From contig JAQYQB010000025.1 of assembly GCA_028726465.1 (NCBI GenBank), forward strand, positions 1 through 38,843: a DNA stretch of 38,843 nt. Direction: 5' to 3'. Shown here piece by piece: positions 18,760-27,347 of the stretch (position 1 is its first letter; every line of letters begins with the position of its first letter). The notes below the pieces were generated by a model. That model had not been told where the DNA came from. It saw only the letters and a list, made by a program, of their open reading frames with translations, and did no database searches. The DNA is from Mycobacteriaceae bacterium (lineage in GTDB: Bacteria; Actinomycetota; Actinomycetes; Mycobacteriales; Mycobacteriaceae). The position numbers were made by a program, and so were the translations under genes.

Positions 18760-20339
18760 ATCAGCCCCGGCGCTTCGTTAACGTCGCTGGTCCCGGTGCG
18801 CAGATAGTCCACCACGATCTCGTCGACAGCCGCGTTGCCGGAGGCGACGTGGCCGTGGCCCGGGCCGTGGACGGTCACGACGTGGGAGCCCATCTGGCCG
18901 GCCATATCGCCGTGGAACTGGTACGGGGTCTGCGGGTCGCCGGTGGCGTTGATCTGCAGCGGGCGGTGCTCCAGCCCCGCGCCGTTTAGCGCCGGGACGG
19001 TGGTCACCGGCCCGCGGCCGCTGCAGGCGATGCCGGAGCCGTACAGGGAGCTAGCCATCGTGAAAGGGTCCTGGGTGACGAATGCCGACCACGCGTAGGA
19101 CGGGACCAGGCCCGGGTTGGCCCGGAAGGAGTTCTCGTTGCACAGGACGAGGTTCTGCATGGACTGGGCCTGGGTTTGCGCCTCGAGCGCCTTGCGGGCC
19201 TGCTCCGGATCCTGGGGCCCGCCCAGGTCCTCGATGCCGGCGATGTGCTTAGCCAGCGCCTCCCAGCTGACGGCCGAAGGCACGAGTAGGCGGGTGAGCA
19301 TCAGGGTATTCGAGTTGATCTGGGAGGCCTGCGGGTTGCGGATCTTGTCACCCAGGAACTCGGCCTGGACGCGCAGCTCACCGGTCGCGGTCATGATGTT
19401 GGCCGCCGGTTGGCTGGAAAACTCCAGCCCCGGGGGCAGGTCGCCGATCTTGGCGTTCGGCGGCAGCACCGTCGGGCGCACGCCGGCCTCGCGGGCTACC
19501 TTGCGCGACCACGCTTCGTAGGCCTTCAGGGGAGTGGTGCCCAGGTGGTAGGTGGCATCGTTAGCCGCGACGTAGTCGAAGAAATCGTGCAGCGCGTTCT
19601 CGTAGCCGGCCTGCTGGTCGGCCAGGGTGCCGTTCCACGCGCGGGCGGGGCTCATGGCCGAGTCCAGCACTACCTTGTCGGTGTGCTCGGGATAGAAGGT
19701 GGCGTAGGTAGAGCCCAGCAGGGTGCCGTAGCTTAGCCCCATGATGGAAATCCGGTCCTCACCCAGGGCCTGGCGCACCATCTCCCAGTCGCGGGCGGTG
19801 TTCTCGGTGGTCAGGGAGTTGGTGTAGCCGGGCGTGGACTTCTCGCAAGAATTGCGGATATAGGCGCCGGCGCGGGTGGCGGCGTCGAGGTCGCTGCCGC
19901 CCGGCTGGGTGCACTCCACCGGGGTGGAACCCGGCAGGCCGCGCGGCTGGACCGCCACGCGGTCCCACTCGTTGGTAATTCCCTCGGGCCAGGCGAACTG
20001 CTCGCTGCCGAAGTAGGAGTAGCCGTCCCCACCCGGGCCGCCCGGGTTGCCGAAGAGCACGCCGCGCTTGGCCTGCGGGTTGGCGGCCGGCACGCGCAGG
20101 AAGCCGACGCTGATGGTGCCGGCTGACGGGTTGTCGTAGTACGTGGGGACATCGATACGGCCGCACTCGGCGTTGTCCTCGGTGACCTGCTCGGGGCAGT
20201 CCTCCCACTGGATCTGCGGGGCGGCGTTCTGGGCTTCTTGGGCTACCGCCGGGCCGACGGCGAGGCTGCAAGCCACCCCGAGCGCTGCCAGGATGGAAGC
20301 AGCGGCCCGGGCCGGGCGTTTCTGAGAAGGTCGTAGCAC
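18756..20339 (-). CDS. Secreted alpha/beta hydrolase, tripeptidyl-aminopeptidase type
   Basis: This 527-aa exported serine hydrolase is of the SlpD/SlpE and tripeptidyl-aminopeptidase group common in actinobacteria. A Sec signal peptide occupies about residues 1-34 (basic KRPARAAAS, hydrophobic core, AVA-QEA cleavage site). The oxyanion region is LFGNPGGPGGDG, the nucleophile elbow GLSYGT has S203, the catalytic Asp is D468 in INATGDPQTPY, and the His lies in GPGHGHV (H495 or H497), so the triad is complete. It probably removes peptides or hydrolyses esters at the cell surface; the substrate is not known. The GTG start at 20339 is supported by AGGAGA 5 nt upstream. It is separated from lutC by a terminator and so is its own unit. 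Confidence 0.88.
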   Translation of the reverse strand: MLRPSQKRPARAAASILAALGVACSLAVGPAVAQEAQNAAPQIQWEDCPEQVTEDNAECGRIDVPTYYDNPSAGTISVGFLRVPAANPQAKRGVLFGNPGGPGGDGYSYFGSEQFAWPEGITNEWDRVAVQPRGLPGSTPVECTQPGGSDLDAATRAGAYIRNSCEKSTPGYTNSLTTENTARDWEMVRQALGEDRISIMGLSYGTLLGSTYATFYPEHTDKVVLDSAMSPARAWNGTLADQQAGYENALHDFFDYVAANDATYHLGTTPLKAYEAWSRKVAREAGVRPTVLPPNAKIGDLPPGLEFSSQPAANIMTATGELRVQAEFLGDKIRNPQASQINSNTLMLTRLLVPSAVSWEALAKHIAGIEDLGGPQDPEQARKALEAQTQAQSMQNLVLCNENSFRANPGLVPSYAWSAFVTQDPFTMASSLYGSGIACSGRGPVTTVPALNGAGLEHRPLQINATGDPQTPYQFHGDMAGQMGSHVVTVHGPGHGHVASGNAAVDEIVVDYLRTGTSDVNEAPGLI

Positions 20340-20449
20340 CTGATTCTCCTAGGAACTGAGTCAGTAAAGAAATTGAAAATAACGGAAACCGTAGGGTTTG
20401 AGTGTTTTTACATTATCGCCGTTGCCCCCGGCCTGCATCCTTCCCCAAT

Positions 20450-20511
20450 AAAAAGGGGGCCGGCGGGTGCCCTAGGTCGCCACAACTGACAACTCTGGCA
20501 CCGCCGGCCCC
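20450..20511 (-). terminator. Rho-independent terminator of the lutABC transcript
   Basis: On the minus strand GGGGCCGGCGGTGCC (20511-20497) pairs with GGCACCCGCCGGCCCCC (20471-20455; one bulged base) and is followed by TTTTT (20454-20450). It lies just after the lutC stop codon. Confidence 0.85.
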
Positions 20512-20527
20512 ACGGGGCGGGACAGCG

Positions 20528-21178
20528 CTACTTCACGATGACGACGATCAGGTCGCGCGGCCCGTGCACGCCCTCCACGCGGGAGAGCTCGATATCGGAG
20601 GTCGCCGACGGGCCCGAAATCCAGGTCGCCGGGTGCTCCGGGTTCATGAGGGAGACCATCTCCGGCACGCCGTAGACAATGTTTTCCTGGCGGACGATGC
20701 ACACGTGGCGGTCCGGGACCAAGGTCAGCGCGCGGCGGCCGTTGGTCTCACCGGCCTCCAGCGAGATCGTGCCGGTCTGGGCAGCCGTAACGTGGGATTC
20801 CGTCACGACGGCGTCGACCTCGTTGAGGGTGCGCGGGTCCACGTCGTTGGAATCCGGCTTGGCCTCCCCGTCGAACTCGGCGAAAAGCGCGGTATCCATG
20901 CCCGGGGCGTAGCGGATATCGTGGCAGTCCTTATCCGCCAGAATCTTGGCCAGGGTGGCCGGCAGCTCGGCGGCGTCGGTGACGTGTACGTCGGCCTTGT
21001 AGTCCACCAGGCGGTCGACCAGCAGGTCGCGCAGCTCGTCCGGGGCGACCTGGCGGTCGCGCTGGTAGTCGCGCGGGACGTCCACGTGGTCGGCCAGGCC
21101 CGCGGACTTCTGGGCGGAGCGGATGCGCGACAGGATTTCCTTCTTGGCCGCGCGGGATTGTTCAGCGGTACGGGTCAT
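20528..21178 (-). CDS. lutC: Lactate utilization protein C
   Basis: LutC (YkgG/DUF162 family, 216 aa) is the third subunit of the iron-sulfur L-lactate oxidation system, which turns L-lactate into pyruvate. The family region is visible as VDAVVTESHVTAAQTGTISL, followed by RRALTLVPDRHVCIVRQENIVYG in part, and the closing ISGPSATSDIELSRVEGVHGP, which is characteristic of LutC. The N-terminal half is less conserved and charged. Its start lies 3 nt after the lutB stop codon, with AAGGAGAA upstream, so it is translated as the last gene of lutABC. It is soluble and cytosolic, without Fe-S motifs of its own. Confidence 0.92.
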   Translation of the reverse strand: MTRTAEQSRAAKKEILSRIRSAQKSAGLADHVDVPRDYQRDRQVAPDELRDLLVDRLVDYKADVHVTDAAELPATLAKILADKDCHDIRYAPGMDTALFAEFDGEAKPDSNDVDPRTLNEVDAVVTESHVTAAQTGTISLEAGETNGRRALTLVPDRHVCIVRQENIVYGVPEMVSLMNPEHPATWISGPSATSDIELSRVEGVHGPRDLIVVIVK

Positions 21179-21181
21179 GAC

Positions 21182-22732
21182 TTAGTTCTCCTTCTCAGTG
21201 CCCTGGTCCGGGGACTGGACAGCGGCGGCGGGCAGGCCTTCCTCGCGGGCCTGGGCCAGTAGGTCATGGGCCTCATCGGATTCGAACCACTGGCGGAAGG
21301 ACTTCTTCGGCGGCACTGCGGTGTCGCGGCCTTCCGACCAACCCGACATGAACAGCGGCAGGCTGTCGATGGTGCCGTTGAAGCCGCCGAGCACGCGGCC
21401 GAAGGCGACCAGGCGGGTCAGCGTGTTCCAGACCTTCGGCTTGGCCCAGACGAACTCCACCAGGTCGAAGAGCTTGGACTCGACCGGCGGGGTGGCGTGG
21501 GTGACCTTCTGGTAACGGTTTTCCAGAATGACCTGGGACAGCGGGATCTTGACCGGGCAGACCTCGTCGCAGCGCCCGCACAGGGAGCAGGCGTAGGGCA
21601 GAGAAGCCGACGGGTCGTGGTGATCCTTCATACCGGTCAGCTGCGGGGTCAGCGAGATGCCGATCGGGCCCGGGTAGACCGAGCCGTAGGCGTGGCCGCC
21701 GGCGCGCTCGTAGACCGGGCAGACGTTCAGGCAGGCCGAGCAGCGGATGCACTTGAGCGCCTGGGAACCGACCGGGTTCGACAGGGCGGCGGTGCGGCCG
21801 TTGTCCAGCAGGACCAGGTGGAAGTTCTGCGGGCCGTCGCCCTCGGTCACGCCCGTCCACATCGAGGTGTACGGGTTCATGCGCTCGGCGGTGGAGGAGC
21901 GCGGCAGCAGCTGCAGGAAGACCTCGAGGTCCTGGAAGCTCGGCACGAGCTTCTCGATACCCATGACCGTAATCAGGGTCTCCGGCAGGGTCACGCACAT
22001 GCGGCCGTTGCCCTCGGACTCGACGATGTTGATAACGCCGTTTTCGGCCACGCCGAAGTTGGCGCCGGAGATAGCCACCTTGGCCTTCATGAACTGCTCG
22101 CGCAGGAACTTACGGGAGGCCTCGGCCAGCTCCGGCGGGTTGGCCGGCAGGGACTCGTCCGTGTTCGGCATCTGCCGGACGAAGATGTCGCGGATCTCGG
22201 CGCGGTTGCGGTGAATGGCCGGGACCAGGATGTGGGAGGGCTTGTCCTCGCCCAGCTGGACGATGAGCTCGGCCAGGTCGGTCTCGCGGGCGCTGATGCC
22301 GGCCTCTTCGAGGTGCTCGTTCAGGCCGATCTCCTGGGTGGCCATGGACTTGACCTTGACCACGTCGGTCTCACCCGTGTCCTGGATGAGCTGCGTGATG
22401 ATCTCGTTGGCTTCCTTGGCGTCGCGGGCCCAGTGGACGATGCCGCCGCGGGCAGTCACTGCCTCTTCGAACTGCTCCAGCAGCTCCGGCATGCGGGCGG
22501 CCACGTCCTCCTTCAGCGCGGAACCGGCCGAACGCAGCTCCTCCCAGTCCGGGGTTTCTTCCACGGCGTGGGCGCGCTTGTTGCGGATGGTGGTGGTGGC
22601 GTGCTCCAGGTTGCGGCGCTGGGTGGCGTTGTTCAGGCCGTCGTGGGCGGCGGCGACGAAGCCGCGGTCGCCGCGCAGGTTGCCGTAGTTTTCGGGGGCA
22701 CGGGGCGGGGTAGTGTCGGTGAAAACAGCCAT
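21182..22732 (-). CDS. lutB: Lactate utilization iron-sulfur protein B
   Basis: LutB (YkgF family) carries the electron-transfer Fe-S clusters of the lactate oxidation complex. Of the 516 aa, the N-terminal two thirds is the LutB/DUF162-like domain, with HWARDAKEANEII, ISGANFGVAENGVINIVESEGN in part and PETLITVMGIEKLVPSF. Two ferredoxin-type 4Fe-4S motifs follow: CIRCSACLNVCP and CSLCGRCDEVCP, each CxxCxxCxxxCP. The ATG at 22732 is chosen because it overlaps the lutA stop codon (TAATG) and starts at MAVFTDTTPPRAPENYG; an in-frame start at 22777 lies inside lutA. It acts with LutA and LutC. Confidence 0.94.
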   Translation of the reverse strand: MAVFTDTTPPRAPENYGNLRGDRGFVAAAHDGLNNATQRRNLEHATTTIRNKRAHAVEETPDWEELRSAGSALKEDVAARMPELLEQFEEAVTARGGIVHWARDAKEANEIITQLIQDTGETDVVKVKSMATQEIGLNEHLEEAGISARETDLAELIVQLGEDKPSHILVPAIHRNRAEIRDIFVRQMPNTDESLPANPPELAEASRKFLREQFMKAKVAISGANFGVAENGVINIVESEGNGRMCVTLPETLITVMGIEKLVPSFQDLEVFLQLLPRSSTAERMNPYTSMWTGVTEGDGPQNFHLVLLDNGRTAALSNPVGSQALKCIRCSACLNVCPVYERAGGHAYGSVYPGPIGISLTPQLTGMKDHHDPSASLPYACSLCGRCDEVCPVKIPLSQVILENRYQKVTHATPPVESKLFDLVEFVWAKPKVWNTLTRLVAFGRVLGGFNGTIDSLPLFMSGWSEGRDTAVPPKKSFRQWFESDEAHDLLAQAREEGLPAAAVQSPDQGTEKEN

Positions 22733-23517
22733 TAGAGCATCTTCTCCTTCGAGTAAGCTGCGGACTTCGGCGTCCACGGGTGTTCCTTGGTCGAGGCGAG
22801 GATTTCTGCCATGTGGACGGCGCGGATGCCGGCCTGCTGGCGCGAGAGGGCGCCGGCGATGTTCATCAGGCAGGAGGAGTCGCCGCCGGTGACGTACTCG
22901 GCGCGGGTGTCCTTAATGTGGCGGGTCTTGTCCGTGACCATGGCCTGGGAGACCTCGGGGTTCTTCAGCGAGAAGGTACCGCCGAAGCCGCAGCACTCCT
23001 CGGCGTTTTCGAGCGGGACCAGCTCCATGCCCTCGACGTTCTTCAGCAGCTGGTACGGGCGATCCGCCAGCTTCAGAAAGCGCAGGCCGTGGCAGGAGGA
23101 GTGGTAGGTCACGCGGTGCGGGAAGAAGGCACCCAGCTGGGTGGTCTGCGCGATGTCGACGAGGAACTCCGGCAGGTCGTAAGTCTTGTCGGCGGCCTTC
23201 TTGGCGCCGTCGACATCCGCCTTGTTACCGAAGCGGTCGGCAATCTTGACGTGCTGCTCGCGCACGGCGCCGACGCAGGAGCCGGAGGCGGAGACCACGT
23301 AGTCGATGGAAGGATCCGCGAAGGCATCCGCGTAGGTGCGGATCATGCCCAGCGTTTCTTCCTGGTAACCGGTGTTGACGTGCATCTGCCCGCAGCAGGT
23401 CTGTTCCTCGGGGAAGACCACCTCGTGGCCCAAGCGGGAAAGGATGAGGGCAGTGGCTTTGTGAGCGTCCGGGAAAAGGGCGTCGCCAATGCAGGTGGAA
23501 AACAATGCTATTCGCAT
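22732..23517 (-). CDS. lutA: Lactate utilization protein A
   Basis: LutA (YkgE family, 261 aa) has two cysteine-rich CCG domains of the kind found in heterodisulfide reductase and glycolate oxidase iron-sulfur subunits. The first is EEQTCCGQMHVNTGYQ and the second is ENAEECCGFGGTFSLKNPE, with further cysteines in STCIGD, SGSCVGA and SSCHGL. It starts MRIALFSTCIGD, typical of the family, with AAGGAGC upstream. It is the first gene of lutABC and lies 292 nt downstream of lldP on the same strand. The intervening DNA carries a large palindromic element, so lutABC may be expressed from its own regulated promoter or by read-through from lldP. Confidence 0.94.
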   Translation of the reverse strand: MRIALFSTCIGDALFPDAHKATALILSRLGHEVVFPEEQTCCGQMHVNTGYQEETLGMIRTYADAFADPSIDYVVSASGSCVGAVREQHVKIADRFGNKADVDGAKKAADKTYDLPEFLVDIAQTTQLGAFFPHRVTYHSSCHGLRFLKLADRPYQLLKNVEGMELVPLENAEECCGFGGTFSLKNPEVSQAMVTDKTRHIKDTRAEYVTGGDSSCLMNIAGALSRQQAGIRAVHMAEILASTKEHPWTPKSAAYSKEKML

Positions 23518-23644
23518 CGATCAGGCTCCTTGGTTTAGCGGGATCTTAAGAAGACTCTCGGGAAATGAGGCTTCTAGAAAATTCACGGGGTTATGAAGTA
23601 AATATTAGCGCGAATCCCGTATTTAATCACCCCTAAAAATGACG

Positions 23645-23698
23645 ATGACCTGCGGATGTTTCGAAACATTAATGTTGCGAAAATGGTCCGCAGGTCAT
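23645..23698 (-). promoter_or_regulatory. Nested palindromes between lldP and lutA: operator or terminator/attenuator
   Basis: A perfect 12-bp inverted repeat, ATGACCTGCGGA (23645-23656) and TCCGCAGGTCAT (23687-23698), encloses two overlapping perfect 12-bp palindromes: TGTTTCGAAACA (23657-23668) and AACATTAATGTT (23665-23676). On the minus strand a TTTTT run follows about 6 nt after the structure, so it may end or attenuate the lldP transcript. The compact palindromes look more like binding sites for a dimeric repressor. Confidence 0.6.
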
Positions 23699-23706
23699 GC
23701 GCCTGC

Positions 23707-23725
23707 CCCGCGCATTTTGCGCGGG
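23707..23725. repeat. GC-rich hairpin downstream of lldP
   Basis: CCCGCGCA (23707-23714) and TGCGCGGG (23718-23725) are perfect complements with a 3-nt loop. No T-run follows on either strand, so it is more likely an RNA-stabilising hairpin at the end of lldP than a terminator. Confidence 0.45.
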
Positions 23726-23809
23726 ATTCCGGCCCCGGACGGATTGGGGGTAGCCGGGGTTATCAGGGTCGTGTAAGGAAAGCCTTAGGGAACTAGGCGT
23801 GGGGGCTGG

Positions 23810-25456
23810 TTAGGGCACCAGGAACCCGAGCACGTTGGTCATCAGGAAGACGATGACACACACGACGGCCAGGAAGGCCAGCGAGTAGCCGACGACGTTC
23901 TTGAGGATGACGGACTCCTTGCCCTCCATCTGCACGGCGGTGGCGGCAATCGCCAGCGACTGCGGGGAGATCATCTTGCCGACCACGCCACCGGAGGTGT
24001 TGGCGGCCAGCATCAGATCCGGGTTGACGTGGATGCGCTCGGCGGCGGCGACCTGCAGGTTGGCGAACAGCGCGTTGGCCGAGGTGTCGGAGCCGGTCAC
24101 GGCGGTACCGATCCAGCCGAGCACCGGGGCGAACAGCGCGAAGATGCCGCCGGCCGAGGAGACGAACTCACCAATGGCGATGGTCTGGCCCGAGTAGTTC
24201 ATGGTGTAGGCCAGCGCCAGGACCAGGATGATGGTCAGGGCGGAGAACTTCATGCGGGAAACGACGTCGCCGAAGGCGGTCACCGGCTGGCCGAAGCTTA
24301 GCTTGTAGCGGCCGTTCTCGTTGAAGAAGTGGTAGATGATCGTGACGATGATGCCGGAAATCAGCAGCAGCGTACCGGGGTTGCCGAAGACGTTGAAGCT
24401 GAAGCTGGTGTCCATGATGTTGCCGGTCGCGTCCACGATCGTGCCGTCCAGGAAGGGCCAGCCGGTCTTGATGACCCAGAAGCCGAACAGGGCCGGGACG
24501 GTGGTTGCCACGGCGAAGACCGCGGTGACCACGGCGTAGGGCAGCAGGGCCATCCAAATGCGGCGGCCGGTCAGATCGCTAGTGCCGTCCTGGGCCGGCA
24601 GCTCCATGCGCTCGCGCAGGGCGGCCACGCCCTTGGGCTTCCAGACGCGCAGGAAGGCGAAAGCGCAACCCAGGGAGACGATGCAGGCGATGACGTTGGT
24701 CAGCTGGTAGGCGAAGAAGGTCGCGGCGAGCCACTGGGCCGCGGCGAAGGAAATGCCAATGACGGCGGCCGCCGGGGCGGTCTCCTTCACGCCGCGCATC
24801 CCGTCCAGGATGAAGGCGATGAGGAAGGGCACGATGGCGGCGATGACCAGCACCTGCAGCGAGATCAGCGCGGCGATGTCGTGGGTTTGCTCCAGGGTAC
24901 GGCCGCCGACCTCGCCGGCGGTGGTCACCGGGATGCCCACGGCGCCGAAGGCCACGGGGGCGGTGTTGGCGATGAGGACCACGGTCGCAGCCCGCAGCGG
25001 CTTGACGCCCAGGGCCATGATCATGGTGGCGGTAATGGCCACGGGGGCGCCGAAGCCGGCCAGGGCCTCCAGCAGGCCGCCGAAGCAGAAGGCGATCAGG
25101 ATGGCCTGGATGCGGATATCGCCGTCGCCGAGCAGGTCGAAGGTCTTGCGCAGATCCTCAAACCGGCCGGAAGCCACGGTGATTTCGTAGAACCAAATAG
25201 CGGTAAGGATGACCCAGACGATGGGCAGCAGGCCGAAGAGCCCACCGCGGACCGCAGAAGACAGGGCCATGTCGATGGGCATCGCGAAGCCCACGATGGC
25301 AATCACTAGGGAAGTGAGCAGGGCGACCGCGCCGGAGGTGTGGGCACGGGCCTTGAAGCCCAACAACATAATGAAAAAGGCGATGAGCGGCAGGGTGGCC
25401 ACGAGCGCGGTGAGCCCGAGGCTGTCCCCGATCGCTGAGGTATTGATCTCAAACAA
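23810..25456 (-). CDS. lldP: L-lactate permease
   Basis: This 548-aa lactate/H+ symporter of the LctP/LldP family has about 13-14 transmembrane helices. Family features are GGLFGLLPIVWVILTAIWFY in an early helix, the GGLLEALAGFGAPVAITATM block that is diagnostic for LctP, VAFGAVGIPVTTAGE, and the C-terminal GSDTSANALFANLQVAAAE and NTSGGVVGKMISPQSLAIA. The start is a TTG at 25456 preceded by GAGGA 6 nt upstream; this is a less common start codon but the hydrophobic family N-terminus begins here. lutABC follows on the same strand. In C. glutamicum lldP is paired with the flavin enzyme lldD; here the neighbouring oxidation system is LutABC. Confidence 0.93.
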   Translation of the reverse strand: MFEINTSAIGDSLGLTALVATLPLIAFFIMLLGFKARAHTSGAVALLTSLVIAIVGFAMPIDMALSSAVRGGLFGLLPIVWVILTAIWFYEITVASGRFEDLRKTFDLLGDGDIRIQAILIAFCFGGLLEALAGFGAPVAITATMIMALGVKPLRAATVVLIANTAPVAFGAVGIPVTTAGEVGGRTLEQTHDIAALISLQVLVIAAIVPFLIAFILDGMRGVKETAPAAAVIGISFAAAQWLAATFFAYQLTNVIACIVSLGCAFAFLRVWKPKGVAALRERMELPAQDGTSDLTGRRIWMALLPYAVVTAVFAVATTVPALFGFWVIKTGWPFLDGTIVDATGNIMDTSFSFNVFGNPGTLLLISGIIVTIIYHFFNENGRYKLSFGQPVTAFGDVVSRMKFSALTIILVLALAYTMNYSGQTIAIGEFVSSAGGIFALFAPVLGWIGTAVTGSDTSANALFANLQVAAAERIHVNPDLMLAANTSGGVVGKMISPQSLAIAATAVQMEGKESVILKNVVGYSLAFLAVVCVIVFLMTNVLGFLVP

Positions 25457-25486
25457 GATGCGTCCTCGAATTCTCCAGATAGGGAG

Positions 25487-25504
25487 GCCCCGACTATTCG
25501 GGGC
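25487..25504 (-). repeat. Hairpin in the lldP leader
   Basis: GCCCCGA (25487-25493) and TCGGGGC (25498-25504) are perfect 7-bp complements with a 4-nt spacer, about 30-50 nt before the TTG start of lldP. It may stabilise the mRNA leader. Confidence 0.4.
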
Positions 25505-25580
25505 GCAGCAGGTAGTACACGGTGCTCATTGTGGTTAGTCGGGGAAGAACCGGCTTAGAAACTCACACTGAGTTAAGAAA

Positions 25581-25612
25581 AGCATAGCGCGGACCTGTGT
25601 GTTATCAGACCA
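25581..25612 (-). promoter_or_regulatory. Candidate lldP promoter with LldR-like site
   Basis: On the minus strand TATGCT (25586-25581) could be the -10 box. At the -35 position lies TGGTCTGATAA (25612-25602), which matches the FadR-type/LldR pattern TNGTNNNACNA except for one base. An LldR-like repressor overlapping the -35 would make lldP lactate-inducible. This is a motif match by eye only. Confidence 0.35.
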
Positions 25613-25639
25613 TTTCGGTCCCCGTATGGGGTATCTCAT

Positions 25640-25664
25640 GCACTACCGGGGTTAGTGCGGTAGT
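25640..25664 (+). repeat. Two overlapping inverted repeats upstream of argS
   Basis: GCACTA (25640-25645)/TAGTGC (25653-25658) and ACTACCG (25642-25648)/CGGTAGT (25658-25664) are perfect but mutually exclusive inverted repeats. They lie where the -35 region of the argS promoter is expected, so a regulator binding here could control argS-lysA. Confidence 0.4.
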
Positions 25665-25680
25665 CAAAGGGGATATTCGA

Positions 25681-25686
25681 TAGAGT
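25681..25686 (+). promoter_or_regulatory. -10 box of a leaderless argS transcript
   Basis: TAGAGT lies 8 nt before the ATG at 25695, and no Shine-Dalgarno is present. The argS-lysA message is therefore probably leaderless. Confidence 0.55.
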
Positions 25687-25694
25687 TTAGGGTT

Positions 25695-27347
25695 ATGACT
25701 CCGGCAGAACTGGCACAACTGATTAAGGACACCGCCACCAACGTGTTGGCGGAGCACGACCTGGACACCTCCGTTATCCCCGAAACCGTGACCGTGGAGC
25801 GCCCGCGCAACCCGGAACACGGCGATTACGCGACCAACTTGGCCCTGCAGGTCGCCAAGAAGGCGGGCACCCAGCCGCGCGAGCTGGCCACCTGGCTGGC
25901 CGCCGCGTTGGACGAGCAGGACGCGATCGCAGAGACCGACGTCGCCGGCCCGGGCTTTTTGAATATCCGCCTGGCCGCCGCCGCCCAGGGCGACGTGGTC
26001 GGCAAGATCCGCGAAGCCGGCTCCGACTTCGGCAAGAACACCACCTTTGCCGGGGAGAAGATCAACCTGGAGTTCGTCTCCGCGAACCCGACCGGGCCCA
26101 TCCACCTCGGGGGCACCCGGTGGGCCGCCGTCGGCGACTCCTTGGGCCGCGTGCTGGAAGCCAGCGGCGCGGAGGTTACCCGCGAGTACTACTTCAACGA
26201 CCACGGCGGCCAGATCGACCGCTTCGCCCGCTCCCTGGTGGCGGCCGCCCAGGGCGAGCCCACCCCGGAGGACGGCTACGGCGGGGCCTATATCCAGGAC
26301 ATCGCCAGCGCCGTGCTGGAGAAGAACCCGTCGGCCCTGGACGGCACCCCGGAACAGGTCCAGGAGGCCTTCCGTGCCGACGGCGTGGACATGATGTTCG
26401 CCCAGATTAAGCAGTCGCTGCACGAGTTCGGCGTGGACTTCGACGTCTACTTCCACGAGAACTCGCTGTTCGAGTCCGGCGCGGTCGAGCGCGCACTGGA
26501 CCAGCTCAAGGCCCAGGGCGAGCTCTACGAGGCGGACAACGCCTGGTGGCTGAAATCCACCGACTACGGCGACTCCAAGGACCGCGTGGTCGTCAAGTCC
26601 GACGGCAACGCCGCCTACATCGCCGGCGACATCGCCTACGTCGCGGACAAGTTCGACCGCGGCCACACCCTGAACATCTACATGCTCGGCGCCGATCACC
26701 ACGGCTACGTGCCGCGCCTGAAGGCCGCCGCGGCCGCCCTGGGCTACGACGCCGGCGCGGTCGAGGTGCTCATCGGCCAGATGGTCAACCTGCTGCGCGA
26801 CGGCAAGCCGGTGCGCATGTCCAAGCGCGCGGGCACCGTCATCACGATGGAGGACCTGGTGGCCGCCATCGGCGTGGACGCGGCCCGCTACTCGCTGGTG
26901 CGCTCGTCCGTGGACCAGTCCATCGACATCGACCTGGGCCTGTGGCAGTCCCAGTCCTCCGATAACCCCGTCTACTACGTCCAGTACGGGCACGCCCGCC
27001 TGTGCTCCCTGGCGCGCAAGGCGCAGGAGGCAGGGGTCACCGCCGACGGCGCGGACCTGTCCCTTCTGACCCACGACCGCGAGGGCGACCTCATCCGTAC
27101 TCTGGGCGAGTTCCCGGCCGTGGTGGCCGAGGCCGCGGAGCTGCGCGAGCCGCACCGCATCGCCCGCTACGCCGAGGAGCTGGCCGCCAGCTTCCACCGC
27201 TTCTACGACCAGTGCCAGGTCCTGCCCAAGGCCGGTGAGGAGGCCCAGCCGGTGCACTCGGCCCGCTTCGCGCTTGCCGATGCCGCCCGCACCACCCTGG
27301 CCAACGCGCTGACCATGGTGGGCGTGACCGCCCCGGAGCGGATGTAA
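25695..27347 (+). CDS. argS: Arginyl-tRNA synthetase
   Basis: ArgRS charges tRNA-Arg with arginine using ATP; 550 aa is the normal length for this class I enzyme. Residues 1-110 form the Add-1 N-terminal domain that contacts the tRNA D-loop. The catalytic Rossmann fold starts with [20 protein letters not shown], where HLGG (137-140) replaces HIGH, as is usual in actinobacterial ArgRS. The second signature is RMSKR (374-378), the KMSKS equivalent. The C-terminal all-helical DALR anticodon-binding domain ends in [10 protein letters not shown]. The stop codon overlaps the start of lysA (TAATG at 27345-27349), the same argS-lysA coupling as in C. glutamicum. A tRNA-Arg gene lies elsewhere in the window. 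Confidence 0.97.
   Translation: MTPAELAQLIKDTATNVLAEHDLDTSVIPETVTVERPRNPEHGDYATNLALQVAKKAGTQPRELATWLAAALDEQDAIAETDVAGPGFLNIRLAAAAQGDVVGKIREAGSDFGKNTTFAGEKINLEFVSANPTGPIHLGGTRWAAVGDSLGRVLEASGAEVTREYYFNDHGGQIDRFARSLVAAAQGEPTPEDGYGGAYIQDIASAVLEKNPSALDGTPEQVQEAFRADGVDMMFAQIKQSLHEFGVDFDVYFHENSLFESGAVERALDQLKAQGELYEADNAWWLKSTDYGDSKDRVVVKSDGNAAYIAGDIAYVADKFDRGHTLNIYMLGADHHGYVPRLKAAAAALGYDAGAVEVLIGQMVNLLRDGKPVRMSKRAGTVITMEDLVAAIGVDAARYSLVRSSVDQSIDIDLGLWQSQSSDNPVYYVQYGHARLCSLARKAQEAGVTADGADLSLLTHDREGDLIRTLGEFPAVVAEAAELREPHRIARYAEELAASFHRFYDQCQVLPKAGEEAQPVHSARFALADAARTTLANALTMVGVTAPERM

Noticed and set aside
22733-22777. Upstream in-frame start for LutB at 22777
   Set aside because: It would place 15 residues inside lutA; the TAATG overlap at 22732 with the family-like MAVFTD start is the better choice.
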